Source: Lachnoanaerobaculum orale
GTDB lineage: Bacteria; Bacillota; Clostridia; Lachnospirales; Lachnospiraceae
Length of the DNA stretch: 64,000 nucleotides
Assembly (NCBI RefSeq): GCF_003862485.1
Contig: NZ_RRCM01000001.1
Coordinates: 1,421,374-1,485,373, forward strand
Direction: 5' to 3'
Shown here: piece by piece, positions 8,982-18,152 of the stretch
Numbering within the stretch: position 1 is the first letter of the stretch
Layout of the letters: every line of letters begins with the position of its first letter
Position numbers and translations under genes: made by a program
The notes under the pieces: generated by a model
What the model saw: only the letters and a program-made list of their open reading frames with translations
What the model was told of the DNA's origin: nothing
Databases searched by the model: none

Positions 8982-10253
8982 TTATTTATTGCTTTGTATT
9001 CTCTCTCTTCCAATTACTCTTGTACCAAGATCTATATCCTTACAGTACTCTATCTTTTCCGCATAGTTGTTGTTGAAGTCAATCTGATTTACACCCCTGT
9101 TTATTACTGCCGAGGATGTCATATTGTAGTCCGATGTCACTTTAAATATATATATAACATATGCCGCTATACATCCTATCAAAGTGTATATAAACAGATT
9201 TGACTTCATATTATCGGTAAAATACAGCAGTGCCGTAATTATTGCAAATATCGGCAATATTGTAAAAAGTGCGGTAAGACATAACTTTGCCATATCAAGC
9301 GGCAACTTGCCCACCACCTTACCTGTCTGTCCGTTTACACTGAAAAAGTACTGCTTATCGCTGTCCTTATCATTATAAGATATCGCCCAAACCGGCAACA
9401 TTGCATACTCAAAACTGCCTCTTTGTACTCTGAAGTCATTATTTACTATCCTTACCTTCTCACCGGTCATAGACTTATCCACAACCCTTGTAGAGTATTT
9501 GTATACATCATCTTCTATAGACGACATAAGCTCTTCTTTTTCAATATCCTTTTTTTCAGCTACAAATCCGCTAAGATAAGATGCATCAAATTTTACAGCC
9601 GTATTAAAGTCAAAAGGATAAACAGACTCTACCAAGACTTTATTCGACTTTGCAAGTGCAAGCTTCGGGAGATTCTTTACGATCACATCTCCCTTTCTTA
9701 TAATTCTAAAATCCTTCCTGTAAGTTACCCTATAATCTCCTTCACTTCTTGTAAAGGTTCTGCTGCCTTCTCTGTCCAAATCCACAAATACTCTTGTGTT
9801 GTAAAGCCAATAAGGGAAATATACTCCGTTTATCTCTCCTATCTCTTTTTTATCATTGTAAAAGCTCTTCGGTACAAATTTCTTTTTCTTCATCCAGGCA
9901 TCAAAAGACTCAAGTGCTTTCTTTTTGTCTACTTTAAAAGGTATTACCTTTGTAGGCATCTGCGAGCTTTCAAGCTTGCCTGTCAAAACTATAGGGTTGT
10001 TGCAGTAGTAGCAGGTAGTAGCTACAGTTGTCTCATCCGTAACTATATTTGCTCCACAGCTTGGGCAGTGGTATTCAACATAGTTACCGTTACCGCTTAC
10101 CACCTCTTCATCTCTTTCAGACAAGCGTTCAAGCGATTTTACCTCATCCTCTGTATAAACCGTATTACAATATTCGCAATTGAACTTTCCAAGTGTTGCC
10201 GAATATTTTACAGGACCACCACAATTTTTACATTTATAAATTACTGTTGCCAT
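8982..10253 (-). CDS. Membrane protein with two N-terminal zinc ribbons
   Basis: 423 residues. Two zinc ribbons open the protein: CKNC...CEYC (about residues 8-30) and CPSC...CYYC (about 65-90), of the TFIIB-like type. A soluble middle follows (IPFKVDKKKALESFDAWM, then a FPYWLYNTRVFVDLDREG segment), then two hydrophobic helices near residues 325-370 and a short tail. The ATG at 10253 is preferred because GGAGGAAAT precedes it directly; an in-frame ATG at 10272-10274 lacks a ribosome site. It overlaps the ABC permease end by 20 bases and is the last gene of the LCP-two-component-ABC operon. Related proteins are known only as uncharacterised zinc-ribbon membrane proteins; a partner or sensor role for the transporter is inference. 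Confidence 0.8.
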   Translation of the reverse strand: MATVIYKCKNCGGPVKYSATLGKFNCEYCNTVYTEDEVKSLERLSERDEEVVSGNGNYVEYHCPSCGANIVTDETTVATTCYYCNNPIVLTGKLESSQMPTKVIPFKVDKKKALESFDAWMKKKKFVPKSFYNDKKEIGEINGVYFPYWLYNTRVFVDLDREGSRTFTRSEGDYRVTYRKDFRIIRKGDVIVKNLPKLALAKSNKVLVESVYPFDFNTAVKFDASYLSGFVAEKKDIEKEELMSSIEDDVYKYSTRVVDKSMTGEKVRIVNNDFRVQRGSFEYAMLPVWAISYNDKDSDKQYFFSVNGQTGKVVGKLPLDMAKLCLTALFTILPIFAIITALLYFTDNMKSNLFIYTLIGCIAAYVIYIFKVTSDYNMTSSAVINRGVNQIDFNNNYAEKIEYCKDIDLGTRVIGRERIQSNK

Positions 10254-11109
10254 ATTTCCTCCAAGTCTTACCATGTGGTTTTATTTTTACTACAGATAAT
10301 GCCAAAAAGATAACAGATAAGGATAAGTCCAAAAACATATTTATGTAAAACCAGTTATTGTACCAAAAGAGGCTTACCAACACATCCGAGCTGTCTTCAC
10401 CCATAATCTTTGACAATAAGAAATCCATACTAACTAAAGGATTAAATAACAAAATAAACTTACTGACTTTTATAAAAACTATACTAAAAAAATTCTTATC
10501 ATTCATATTGAATGAATTTGCTGCTAAAAAGTAAAGAACCAAAGTTCCAACAAAAAGTATAAGGACGGCCAAATAAAGCAATGCTGTTGCTATGCTTGTC
10601 TTCCTTGAAATACTTGAGCAAAAAATACCCATTGAAATCAAAAGTACTACGAACACAATAAAGTTTAGAGTAAGCTTTACAATATCTCCTACAGTTATAC
10701 CGCCGTATAAAAAAAGTATAGCACTAATAGGCAGCTGTGACACCAAAATAATCATTATTGAAGCCATCAAGCTTAAAAACTTTCCTACCACAATGCTCTT
10801 TGCAGTCATCTTGGTAGTGAGAAGTATCTCTAACGTACCTCTATGTCTCTCATCACTTATAGCACCCGATATAAAACTCGGTCCTACAAATATAAGCAAC
10901 ACAACAGGTACAAATACCACTATCTTAAAGATTTGTAAAAAGGATGTATAGTCGATACTTGATGTCTTCCTTGCATAGTCCACCACTCCGTTCATCTCTA
11001 TCAAGGTAAATCCCGCCACAATAAAGTTGAAAACTAAGATAGCTGTTGAAAGTCTCAAGCTTCTCGTACTTACTCTATGTTCCCTTTCATAAATAGGATT
11101 AATATTCAT
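10234..11109 (-). CDS. ABC-2 type transporter permease
   Basis: 291 residues with six predicted membrane helices. The conserved ABC-2/NatB-type block SFISGAISDERHRGTLEILL (after helix 2) and TTKMTAKSIVVGKFLS mark it as an exporter-type permease. It starts with ATG at 11109, overlapping the ATPase gene by 11 bases, and ends inside the zinc-ribbon gene. With the ATPase it should form a two-component exporter or a membrane-tethered machine. Substrate unknown. The upstream exported 812-residue protein is probably its extracytoplasmic partner. Confidence 0.9.
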   Translation of the reverse strand: MNINPIYEREHRVSTRSLRLSTAILVFNFIVAGFTLIEMNGVVDYARKTSSIDYTSFLQIFKIVVFVPVVLLIFVGPSFISGAISDERHRGTLEILLTTKMTAKSIVVGKFLSLMASIMIILVSQLPISAILFLYGGITVGDIVKLTLNFIVFVVLLISMGIFCSSISRKTSIATALLYLAVLILFVGTLVLYFLAANSFNMNDKNFFSIVFIKVSKFILLFNPLVSMDFLLSKIMGEDSSDVLVSLFWYNNWFYINMFLDLSLSVIFLALSVVKIKPHGKTWRKYGNSNL

Positions 11110-12049
11110 TGCTAAAAATCACACTTTCATTGGAATGATTGGTAACTTTGATGAAGAATGATTCCAAGCTGCCCGGCTCTCTTATAAACTCACTGACCAA
11201 AACATTATTTCTTACAAGGTCTTCAAGCAGTTTAGCTTCATCCAACTTCCTACCATCAAAGTATACCATAAAATAGCCATTATCTACAGATAAAATTCTA
11301 ACTTTTTTATTATTTTTTAATATCTCAAGTGCTGAATTTTCATTGTTGAGTACCTTAATCTTTATCGGATTGGCACCCTCCACCTTATCAAGTATTTCTT
11401 CCACACTTCCCGATATTATTATCTTACCGCCTTCAATAATCCCTATATCCGTACAGATTTCGGAAACCTCGGATAAAATATGTGAGCTTAAAAGCACAGT
11501 CTTTCCTCCGCTGTTAAGTTCCTGCAAAAGCTCCTTTAATTCATATCTGGCTCTCGGATCAAGTCCGCTTGCAGGCTCATCCATGATAATAAGTGCCGGG
11601 TCATGTATAAGTGCTCTGGCGACACAAAGTTTTTGTTGCATTCCTCTTGAGAGTTCATTCAGATAAAAATCTTTTTTATCAGTCATTCCCACCTGTTCTA
11701 AAAGTATCTCAATCTTTTTTCTGGCTATATAGCCTGTAAGCCCATATGTAGAGGCAAAAAACACCATATATTCAAATACTGTCATATCGTCATATATTCC
11801 CAAAACATCAGGGACATACCCTACAGTTTCCTTTGCGCTTCTTTCTTCTTTAACTAAATTTACATTGTCAAAGAGTATTTCACCTCTGTCAGGCAACATA
11901 ATTCCCGAAATCAACTTTATTGCTGTTGTCTTGCCTGCTCCGTTAGGCCCGACCAGACCGTAAAGTGCACCGTCAGGTATCGTTAAACTGAGATTTGACA
12001 ATGCAATATGCCTTCCGTATGACTTACATAAGTTTTTTAATTCCAACAT
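11099..12049 (-). CDS. ABC transporter ATP-binding protein (ABC-2 class)
   Basis: 316 residues: an ABC ATPase domain (about 1-215) with Walker A GPNGAGKTTAIK, signature LSRGMQQKLCVARAL (variant of LSGGQ), Walker B ALIIMDEPASGLDP and H-loop LLSSHILSE, then a C-terminal extension of about 100 residues typical of the CcmA/NatA/BcrA group. The ATG abuts the stop of the 812-residue gene (TAG ATG). It powers the adjacent permease. Its gene order after a sensor kinase resembles cell-envelope stress exporters, but the permease is not of the BceB type. Confidence 0.93.
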   Translation of the reverse strand: MLELKNLCKSYGRHIALSNLSLTIPDGALYGLVGPNGAGKTTAIKLISGIMLPDRGEILFDNVNLVKEERSAKETVGYVPDVLGIYDDMTVFEYMVFFASTYGLTGYIARKKIEILLEQVGMTDKKDFYLNELSRGMQQKLCVARALIHDPALIIMDEPASGLDPRARYELKELLQELNSGGKTVLLSSHILSEVSEICTDIGIIEGGKIIISGSVEEILDKVEGANPIKIKVLNNENSALEILKNNKKVRILSVDNGYFMVYFDGRKLDEAKLLEDLVRNNVLVSEFIREPGSLESFFIKVTNHSNESVIFSNEY

Positions 12050-14488
12050 CTATTTTTCCACACCTAATACAGATATCATCGGCAGTGCCGTCTCCAAATC
12101 ACTGTTTTCTATATTTGAATACCTCACTCTTATAGTGTTGGTATCCGACAGATATGTAAGCAGATCTATTATAGAAAACTCATTTTGGGAAATAAAATCA
12201 AAGTTTCCGGTTTTAAAATTATAAAGAGCGATATTTCCTTTAAACAGTTTTATTTTATCACTGTACCTTTGATTTGAGAAAACATCCGATATCTGTTCAA
12301 ACTTTACTTCCTCAATATTTATATTATCCCCAAGAAAATATTCCAAAACTGTCGCATCACTGCTTTTTAGTGCATTGTCTATATACGAATAGTCTCCGCT
12401 TAATACTAAAGGCATCTTGAGAAGCGACTGTCTGTATACCTTTCCGTCCTCAATGGAGTTTACAGGTATAACAGATGTTAAAAGTGTCAACCCGCTTCCC
12501 TCCATAGTATTGCTAAAGAAGATAGGGTTTGACAACGGCACTTCCGAAAATGCAATTATTCTCGCATCCGCCGTATAACCGTTTGAATTTTCTTTCAGGT
12601 AAAATGATATAAAGTTTGATACATTCATAAGCTGCATATACTTTTCAGTATCAATTCCGTTTGCATTTCCGTTTTGATTTATTGTACTATACTTTTCCAT
12701 ACCTGTAATAAGTCTTGCGGTTATATCAAAGTTTGTCAGAGGTATGTTTATAAGCTCACAGTTGTCTATTTTCCTTGTCTCTCCCGCTTCAAAATCTCCC
12801 AGTATCGCAATCTTACCGTACAAAATCAGTGTAGCGTTCTTTACCTTGTAGTCGTAGTTATTTGTAATCTCCACATTAAGGTTTCCGTCAAAAAAATTGA
12901 TTTCACCGGTAAAGCCTTCATTATTGAGGTTTTCAATCGTTTTATCCATTTTCCAAATATTTGATGAAAACGCACCGATATGATTTATATGCACATTCTT
13001 TGTAAACTCCGTATTATCAATAGTTATTGACGTATTTCTTTTGAGTTCTCTGTTGCTCTCACTCCCCTTTATATCTCTTATTATCGGAACAATAGAATAA
13101 TTGGAGTCAACCACCACATCATAAGGCCTGTTATACGGGTTTCTCAGATTCACATAAGTAGACTCCGAAACGTCCGAGTCTCCGGCTTCATATACCGTCA
13201 CATAATTATAAAAAGTTGTGGTAAACCTTGTTCTGCCGTTGTATATGAGTACTAAAGCAAAAAACAAAAAAGATATAAGCACCACAGCCTTCCTGTAGTA
13301 AATTGCAAGGCCGTAATCTCTCAGATAAATAAACAAAACAGGGCCTATTATCAATATATACGCTATTATTATAAGTGTATAAACAGGCATGGCCGGAAGC
13401 TTTTTTATTTCTGAGGAATTCAGTATAGGCTCCACATTCTGAAATGTGTTGTCGGATACTTCATACTGCTTTGCAAGTTTTTCAATTCTCTCATCTCCAA
13501 GCACACTTGACACTATATATCTGGCAAACTGTGTATTATCCTTGGCAAACTGTGACAAATCGCAAAAATCAAAGCCTGCAACGGCTATCAGTCCTCTTTG
13601 CTTATTTACAGAGGTTATAAGCGGAAAATCGCCGTCGGATATTATTACATTGCCGCCATGCAAATTTATATTGACAGTATCCAAATCTATCTGTTTGTCT
13701 TCATTGTTAAAGCTGAACTTGACTGTCCTCATGCTTGGTGCTTCATACATATCCTCCAAAAGCTCAGGTGCGTACCTTCCTATAGTATCGTCAGCCCTCT
13801 TGCCTGTACCGATAAGCAATACTCCGCCCTGCTTTATCCAATCCATCAGCGCTCGTGACTGCTCATTTGACAAATCTCTGATTCTGAAATTGCTGATAAT
13901 TATCATATCCAACTGTTCAAGCCCTGAATATGATTTAGGAAAAGAGCCTGCCGCCAGATTGACAGTCTTCAGATTCATAAGTCCAAAATTTATTGCAACA
14001 TCATTAAAATAGTTTATTTGGTTTTGGCTGTCACTTAAAAGCCCCACCAATAAATTGGACCTGTTTGCCTCCATATTCAAAGAAAGCACCTTTTTTTCAA
14101 CCGTCTTTTTATCGGCATCTTTTAGAGATACTTCTATTGTATTCACATCATTGCTTATTCTGATATAATAATCTGATAACAGACTCTTCTGTGCATCCAA
14201 GCTTACATTGTACTCGTATGCATATCTCCTGTTGTCTTCTTCCGTAAATTCAACCGATATCTTCCCGTCAAATTTTTGTTCGGAGAAATTACTGTAAAAT
14301 ACATGAATAGGGAGGTATCTCCCTCCCTTTGCAATATTTCCGTAACCATAGCTTATATCCATGGTTATCTTATTATTCTCTTTATCTGCAGCAAAAGAAT
14401 TGATATGAATACCTGCAATAAAACAAAAGAACAGCAATAAGAATACAAATATCCTATTCAAATCCTTTAAAATTTTCTCTTTCAACAT
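12050..14488 (-). CDS. Large exported protein with GATase-like domain and two membrane helices
   Basis: 812 residues of unassigned family. Seen: a signal peptide (residues 10-34, ending NSFAAD), an extracytoplasmic beta-rich region (about 38-145), a Rossmann/class I glutamine-amidotransferase-like region (about 150-345: LVGLLSDSQNQINYF, LDMIIISNF, ALMDWIKQGGVLLIGTG), two hydrophobic helices (about 375-430), and a second exported domain of about 380 residues. No catalytic Cys-His-Glu triad is evident, so this fold is probably binding rather than enzymatic. The architecture recalls GldG-like accessory proteins of ABC-2 machines (inference). It follows the kinase gene with a 35-base overlap, has AAGGAG before ATG 14488, and precedes the ABC ATPase directly. 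Confidence 0.8.
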   Translation of the reverse strand: MLKEKILKDLNRIFVFLLLFFCFIAGIHINSFAADKENNKITMDISYGYGNIAKGGRYLPIHVFYSNFSEQKFDGKISVEFTEEDNRRYAYEYNVSLDAQKSLLSDYYIRISNDVNTIEVSLKDADKKTVEKKVLSLNMEANRSNLLVGLLSDSQNQINYFNDVAINFGLMNLKTVNLAAGSFPKSYSGLEQLDMIIISNFRIRDLSNEQSRALMDWIKQGGVLLIGTGKRADDTIGRYAPELLEDMYEAPSMRTVKFSFNNEDKQIDLDTVNINLHGGNVIISDGDFPLITSVNKQRGLIAVAGFDFCDLSQFAKDNTQFARYIVSSVLGDERIEKLAKQYEVSDNTFQNVEPILNSSEIKKLPAMPVYTLIIIAYILIIGPVLFIYLRDYGLAIYYRKAVVLISFLFFALVLIYNGRTRFTTTFYNYVTVYEAGDSDVSESTYVNLRNPYNRPYDVVVDSNYSIVPIIRDIKGSESNRELKRNTSITIDNTEFTKNVHINHIGAFSSNIWKMDKTIENLNNEGFTGEINFFDGNLNVEITNNYDYKVKNATLILYGKIAILGDFEAGETRKIDNCELINIPLTNFDITARLITGMEKYSTINQNGNANGIDTEKYMQLMNVSNFISFYLKENSNGYTADARIIAFSEVPLSNPIFFSNTMEGSGLTLLTSVIPVNSIEDGKVYRQSLLKMPLVLSGDYSYIDNALKSSDATVLEYFLGDNINIEEVKFEQISDVFSNQRYSDKIKLFKGNIALYNFKTGNFDFISQNEFSIIDLLTYLSDTNTIRVRYSNIENSDLETALPMISVLGVEK

Positions 14489-15602
14489 CTAACTCCTTCG
14501 GCAATGTCACACTGAATACGGTTCCGCCAAGATCACTTGTGACCTCAATAACACCGTGATGCAATTCTGTAATATTCTTTGCTATTGCAAGTCCCAGGCC
14601 TGTTCCTCCCGTATTTGAGTTTCTGGCCTGATCCACCCTGTAAAACTTATCAAAGATCAGCGGCAATTCATTTTGAGGAATTACCTTTCCGTAATTTATC
14701 ACCGCAATCTTTACTATCTTCTTTTCTGCGGTAATCTTAATATCAATCCTCTTTCCGTCGGCACCGTATTTTATGGCATTGTTTATCAGATTATCAAAAA
14801 GCCTTGCAAGCAAAGTACCGTCTCCGTCTATCACATATGAGTCGATATTTGTATTTACACTGCAGGTTATACCGCTTTTTTCAAAGTTCGGATAAAACTC
14901 TTCCATAAGTTGACATAACAGCTTTATAATATCTATCTTGTCCACCTTCAGCACAAGCTTTGAAGAGTTGGTCTTTGTAAAGCTGAACAGACTTTCTATC
15001 AAATCCTGCAGTTTTTTTGCCTTCTCATATACTATATTTATATATTCCTTTTTGGTATCCTCAGGTAAATCTCGCTTGTTTATCAAATCAAGATACCCCA
15101 GTATCGATGTAAGCGGAGTTCTCAAATCATGTGCAATATTGGTAATCATCTCGTTTTTGGACTTTTCGTTTTTTCGCTCACTGTCCATAAGAGACCTTAA
15201 TTCTTTGGCCATCTTATTGATACTTGCAGCTATCTCCGAAAACTCGTTGTCACCCTTTACCGCAACATTGGTATTCAAGTCTCCTGCAGACATCTTTTTT
15301 ATTGCATGAAGTATATCATCTATATATATAAATGATTTCCTTTGTAAACCCCAAAATGTTGCGGTAAACACACCTATACCGAAAATCACCAAAACAAGTA
15401 TGACTACCAAATCACTTCCGCTTCCTCTTACCAAAAGAGTATCGTTTTCATGGTTTATTATATGTAATCCCGAAAAAACCGAAATATTGCTTACTACCAA
15501 GGTCTCTACCAAAATAGAAACCACCAGACTGAAGAGGATATTTACTATGACTTTAGTCTGAAATTTCTTTTCTAAATCATCTCTCAATTTTATATCCAAC
15601 AC
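14454..15602 (-). CDS. Sensor histidine kinase with HAMP domain
   Basis: 382 residues. Two membrane helices (about 18-42 and 64-86) enclose a very short outside loop of about 20 residues, so the stimulus is probably sensed within the membrane or through a partner protein. A HAMP linker follows (about 88-140), then HisKA with the phosphoacceptor His158 in NIAHDLRTPLTS, and the ATPase domain with N-box LFDNLINNAIKYG and G-box GGTGLGLAIAKN. It starts with GTG at 15602, overlapping the regulator gene by 26 bases; no ATG start is available. VanS/PhoR-like class. Likely signal: envelope state, given the neighbours. Confidence 0.93.
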   Translation of the reverse strand: MLDIKLRDDLEKKFQTKVIVNILFSLVVSILVETLVVSNISVFSGLHIINHENDTLLVRGSGSDLVVILVLVIFGIGVFTATFWGLQRKSFIYIDDILHAIKKMSAGDLNTNVAVKGDNEFSEIAASINKMAKELRSLMDSERKNEKSKNEMITNIAHDLRTPLTSILGYLDLINKRDLPEDTKKEYINIVYEKAKKLQDLIESLFSFTKTNSSKLVLKVDKIDIIKLLCQLMEEFYPNFEKSGITCSVNTNIDSYVIDGDGTLLARLFDNLINNAIKYGADGKRIDIKITAEKKIVKIAVINYGKVIPQNELPLIFDKFYRVDQARNSNTGGTGLGLAIAKNITELHHGVIEVTSDLGGTVFSVTLPKELDVERENFKGFE

Positions 15603-16281
15603 CCCAAACAGTAGTTATAATCTTATTTTCTCTTGAATCTTCATTCATCTTTCCGCGAAGCCTTCTGATATGTACCATTACGGTATTGTTGGCTTCATAT
15701 ACCTTCTCATTCCACACTCTTTCAAATATATCGTCTGTAGAGAATACTTTTCCGGCATTGCTTGCAAGCAAATACAAAATATCAAACTCAATAGGCGTAA
15801 GCTTTACTTCATTACCGTCTATTATGACCTTGTGGTTTTCCTTGTTGATAACCATTCCCTTAAGTCTAATCTCATTAGGGTCCTCTTTTTCAACCACAGT
15901 ACTGTTAGGATTCAGCTGAGTGTATCTGCGAAGCTGTGATTTCACTCTGGCTGTAAGCTCCAGAGTATTAAAAGGCTTTGTCACATAGTCGTCAGCCCCT
16001 GTTCCGAGACCAAGTATCTTATCAATGTCGGCACTCTTGGCACTGAGCAAGATAATAGGGAAATTGTGCTTTTCTCTTATTTTTTTGCACATTTCAAGTC
16101 CGTCCATACCCGGCATCATTATATCCAGTATTGCAAGATGAATCTCTTCTTTTTCTATTATAGCCAGTCCGTCTTCCGCATTATTTGCCTTAAAAACGGT
16201 ATAGCCGTCACTTACCAGATATATCTCCACCAAATCAGCTATTTCTTTTTCATCATCTACCACTAAAATATTTATATCCAC
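15577..16281 (-). CDS. OmpR/PhoB-family response regulator
   Basis: 234 residues. The receiver domain has the acidic pair Asp9/Asp10, phosphoacceptor Asp53 in ILDIMMPG, a Ser/Thr switch in LLSAKS and Lys in VTKPFN; a winged-helix DNA-binding domain follows (VKLTPIEFDILYLLA, ... HIRRLRGKMNED). The GTG start at 16281 has AGGAG 8 bases upstream. It is co-transcribed with the upstream LCP gene (12-base gap) and the downstream kinase (overlap). It probably controls this operon, and perhaps the neighbouring amidase/lipoprotein operon. Its binding site was not identified. Confidence 0.95.
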   Translation of the reverse strand: MDINILVVDDEKEIADLVEIYLVSDGYTVFKANNAEDGLAIIEKEEIHLAILDIMMPGMDGLEMCKKIREKHNFPIILLSAKSADIDKILGLGTGADDYVTKPFNTLELTARVKSQLRRYTQLNPNSTVVEKEDPNEIRLKGMVINKENHKVIIDGNEVKLTPIEFDILYLLASNAGKVFSTDDIFERVWNEKVYEANNTVMVHIRRLRGKMNEDSRENKIITTVWGVGYKIER

Positions 16282-16293
16282 TCTTATTCTCCT

Positions 16294-18000
16294 TTATTCA
16301 CTACCTGTTTCACTCTGACTTTCCAAATCGGTTTCATCGCTGTTCTCATCCTGTCTTGTTTCATCACCCTGTCCGTCTTCCTTACTTTCGTCTTCTATAT
16401 GTTCGCCTTCTTTGGTTTCCCCGTCATCTTTATGCGGTGATATTCCGATAGCACCTTCCAAATCGGTATCCACATTTACATCCGTATCCTCTTTGTCGGC
16501 ACCAAGCCCCGAGTCCTTGATTATCTTGTTGCTTATCTTTATCAATTCCTCACTTGGTGTATATGTATATCCCGGAATCTTTCCGAAGAGCATCTGATGA
16601 AGTGCAATTACATTTGACTTAAGTGTAACAGGTACAACATAATCTCTTCTGTGCATCTTCTTGGTATCCTTATCAAAAGGGAAACCTGCCGTCTCACTTA
16701 AATGATACTTTGATATATCCTTTGCAAAAGGTATAAGGTCGTTTATACCCACATTGGTGGAAGTCTGCGGCAATACGGCTACCAAAATACTGTACAAAGT
16801 TGAGAAATTGGCACTCTTTGCCTTATCAAATGCCAAACTCACTACCTTTCTTTGTCTCTCGGTTCTGTTAAAGTCGGTATCCATAAGTCTTAATCTTGCG
16901 TAGGCTACAGCCTGTACACCGTCAAGATGATTCATTCCGGCATGTTCAAGCTCATGTGAACCGACTCCTGTCGCCTCTACTGTCTTTGCAATAAATGAAT
17001 TCAGGTATTTAAACTCCGCATCGGTCACCTCAAGGTCGACACCGCCTAATATATTGATGGCGTCAATAACCGCCTTCCAGTTCACCGTAATATATTCCTT
17101 TAAGTCCATATCAAGGTTTCGATTCAACGTCTGCATAGCCTGTTCAGGACCGCCCTCAACATATGCCTGATTAAACTTGTGGAACTTACCTTCACTGTCT
17201 ATCATCGAATACATATCTCTGTAAATAGATACCAGCTGTATATCTCCTGTCTCCCTGTTTACATTGACTATCATATTGACATCGCTTAGAGCGCCTTTTC
17301 CTACATTTCCGTCTCTTGAGTCCACGCCGAATACAGCTACGGTATAGTAACCTTTTTGGTTTTTGACATAGTGAAATGCAAAGTAGGTACCGCCTCCGAC
17401 TATAGTAAACAAAAGTATAAGTAAAACCAGCCTTCCAAGAAATCCTCTCTTCTTTTTAGGCTTCTTTTGCCTTGCTTCAGTTGCCTTTGCCTGCTTTTGT
17501 GCTTTCTTAAGCTGCTTTGAACTTGGGCCTACATTCACCTTCTTGGTAACCTTTTGTGTCTTTACAACCTTTTTTGTAACCGGTTTTTGTACCTTCTTTT
17601 TTACCGTTTTTTTGGGAGCTTCTTGTGGCTCGCTGAATCTTAAACTGTCGTTTTTTCGTACTACCGATTTTTGGTTACTTTTAGGTAAAGGTATCTTTAT
17701 ACCGTCCGGCTCAACATCTTCGCTTACATTGCTCTTTATATTCCTGCCGTTTTTAGGCTTTGAAGACCTGTTCCCGATAATATTTATCTTATCAGCCTTT
17801 TTTTCTACTTTTCTTATATTCTTTCCAATCTCTTCAAGCTTTTTATTATTTTCGTTTATGGTCTTCTTAAGTTTTTCGTTTTCTTCTTTTAGTTTCTCTT
17901 CTTCTCTTATTTTTTTGAGCTTAGCCAGATCTCTCAAATACTTTTCAAGATCCTCACTGTCAGCTTCACTAAGCTCTTTGTATAAATCATCATCTCTCAT
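16294..18000 (-). CDS. LCP-family (LytR-CpsA-Psr) wall polymer ligase with long cytosolic and acidic tails
   Basis: 568 residues, much longer than usual LCP proteins (300-400). Order: charged coiled-coil region (about 10-70), Lys-rich basic stretch (about 130-187), one membrane helix (188-209), extracellular LCP domain (about 220-470) with AVFGVDSRDG, SIYRDMYSMI and YARLRLMDTDFNRTERQRK, the Arg/Asp residues that bind polyprenyl pyrophosphate, then an Asp/Glu-rich tail (about 505-568). LCP enzymes transfer lipid-linked glycopolymers to peptidoglycan. ATG 18000 is chosen (AGGAG 10-11 bases upstream); TTG 18021 has no ribosome site. It is the first gene of the operon with the two-component and ABC genes. 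Confidence 0.9.
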   Translation of the reverse strand: MRDDDLYKELSEADSEDLEKYLRDLAKLKKIREEEKLKEENEKLKKTINENNKKLEEIGKNIRKVEKKADKINIIGNRSSKPKNGRNIKSNVSEDVEPDGIKIPLPKSNQKSVVRKNDSLRFSEPQEAPKKTVKKKVQKPVTKKVVKTQKVTKKVNVGPSSKQLKKAQKQAKATEARQKKPKKKRGFLGRLVLLILLFTIVGGGTYFAFHYVKNQKGYYTVAVFGVDSRDGNVGKGALSDVNMIVNVNRETGDIQLVSIYRDMYSMIDSEGKFHKFNQAYVEGGPEQAMQTLNRNLDMDLKEYITVNWKAVIDAINILGGVDLEVTDAEFKYLNSFIAKTVEATGVGSHELEHAGMNHLDGVQAVAYARLRLMDTDFNRTERQRKVVSLAFDKAKSANFSTLYSILVAVLPQTSTNVGINDLIPFAKDISKYHLSETAGFPFDKDTKKMHRRDYVVPVTLKSNVIALHQMLFGKIPGYTYTPSEELIKISNKIIKDSGLGADKEDTDVNVDTDLEGAIGISPHKDDGETKEGEHIEDESKEDGQGDETRQDENSDETDLESQSETGSE

Positions 18001-18036
18001 CTGGAGTAATGCTCCTTTCAAGAAGTATTCTTCTAT

Positions 18037-18045
18037 ATTCTATCA
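18037..18045 (-). promoter_or_regulatory. Extended -10 element for the LCP operon
   Basis: On the minus strand TGATAGAAT reads as TGn plus a near-consensus -10, about 37 bases before the LCP ATG. No clear -35 is visible at 16-18 bases, which would suit an activated or weak promoter. It lies between the LCP gene and the terminator of the upstream operon. Confidence 0.4.
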
Positions 18046-18100
18046 TAGATAAAAATAATATACACTAAGAAAAACAGAATAAAAAAGGATATTTCCATAA

Positions 18101-18122
18101 AAAAAGGCGGGCAAAGCCCGTC
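18101..18122 (-). terminator. Intrinsic terminator of the amidase/zinc-ribbon operon
   Basis: GGACGGGC-TTT-GCCCGCC on the minus strand, followed by seven T residues. The stem is GC-rich with a 3-base loop and lies 30 bases after the stop of the zinc-ribbon membrane protein gene. Confidence 0.9.
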
Positions 18123-18152
18123 CTATAAACATTAAGTCAACTTCTTAATATT

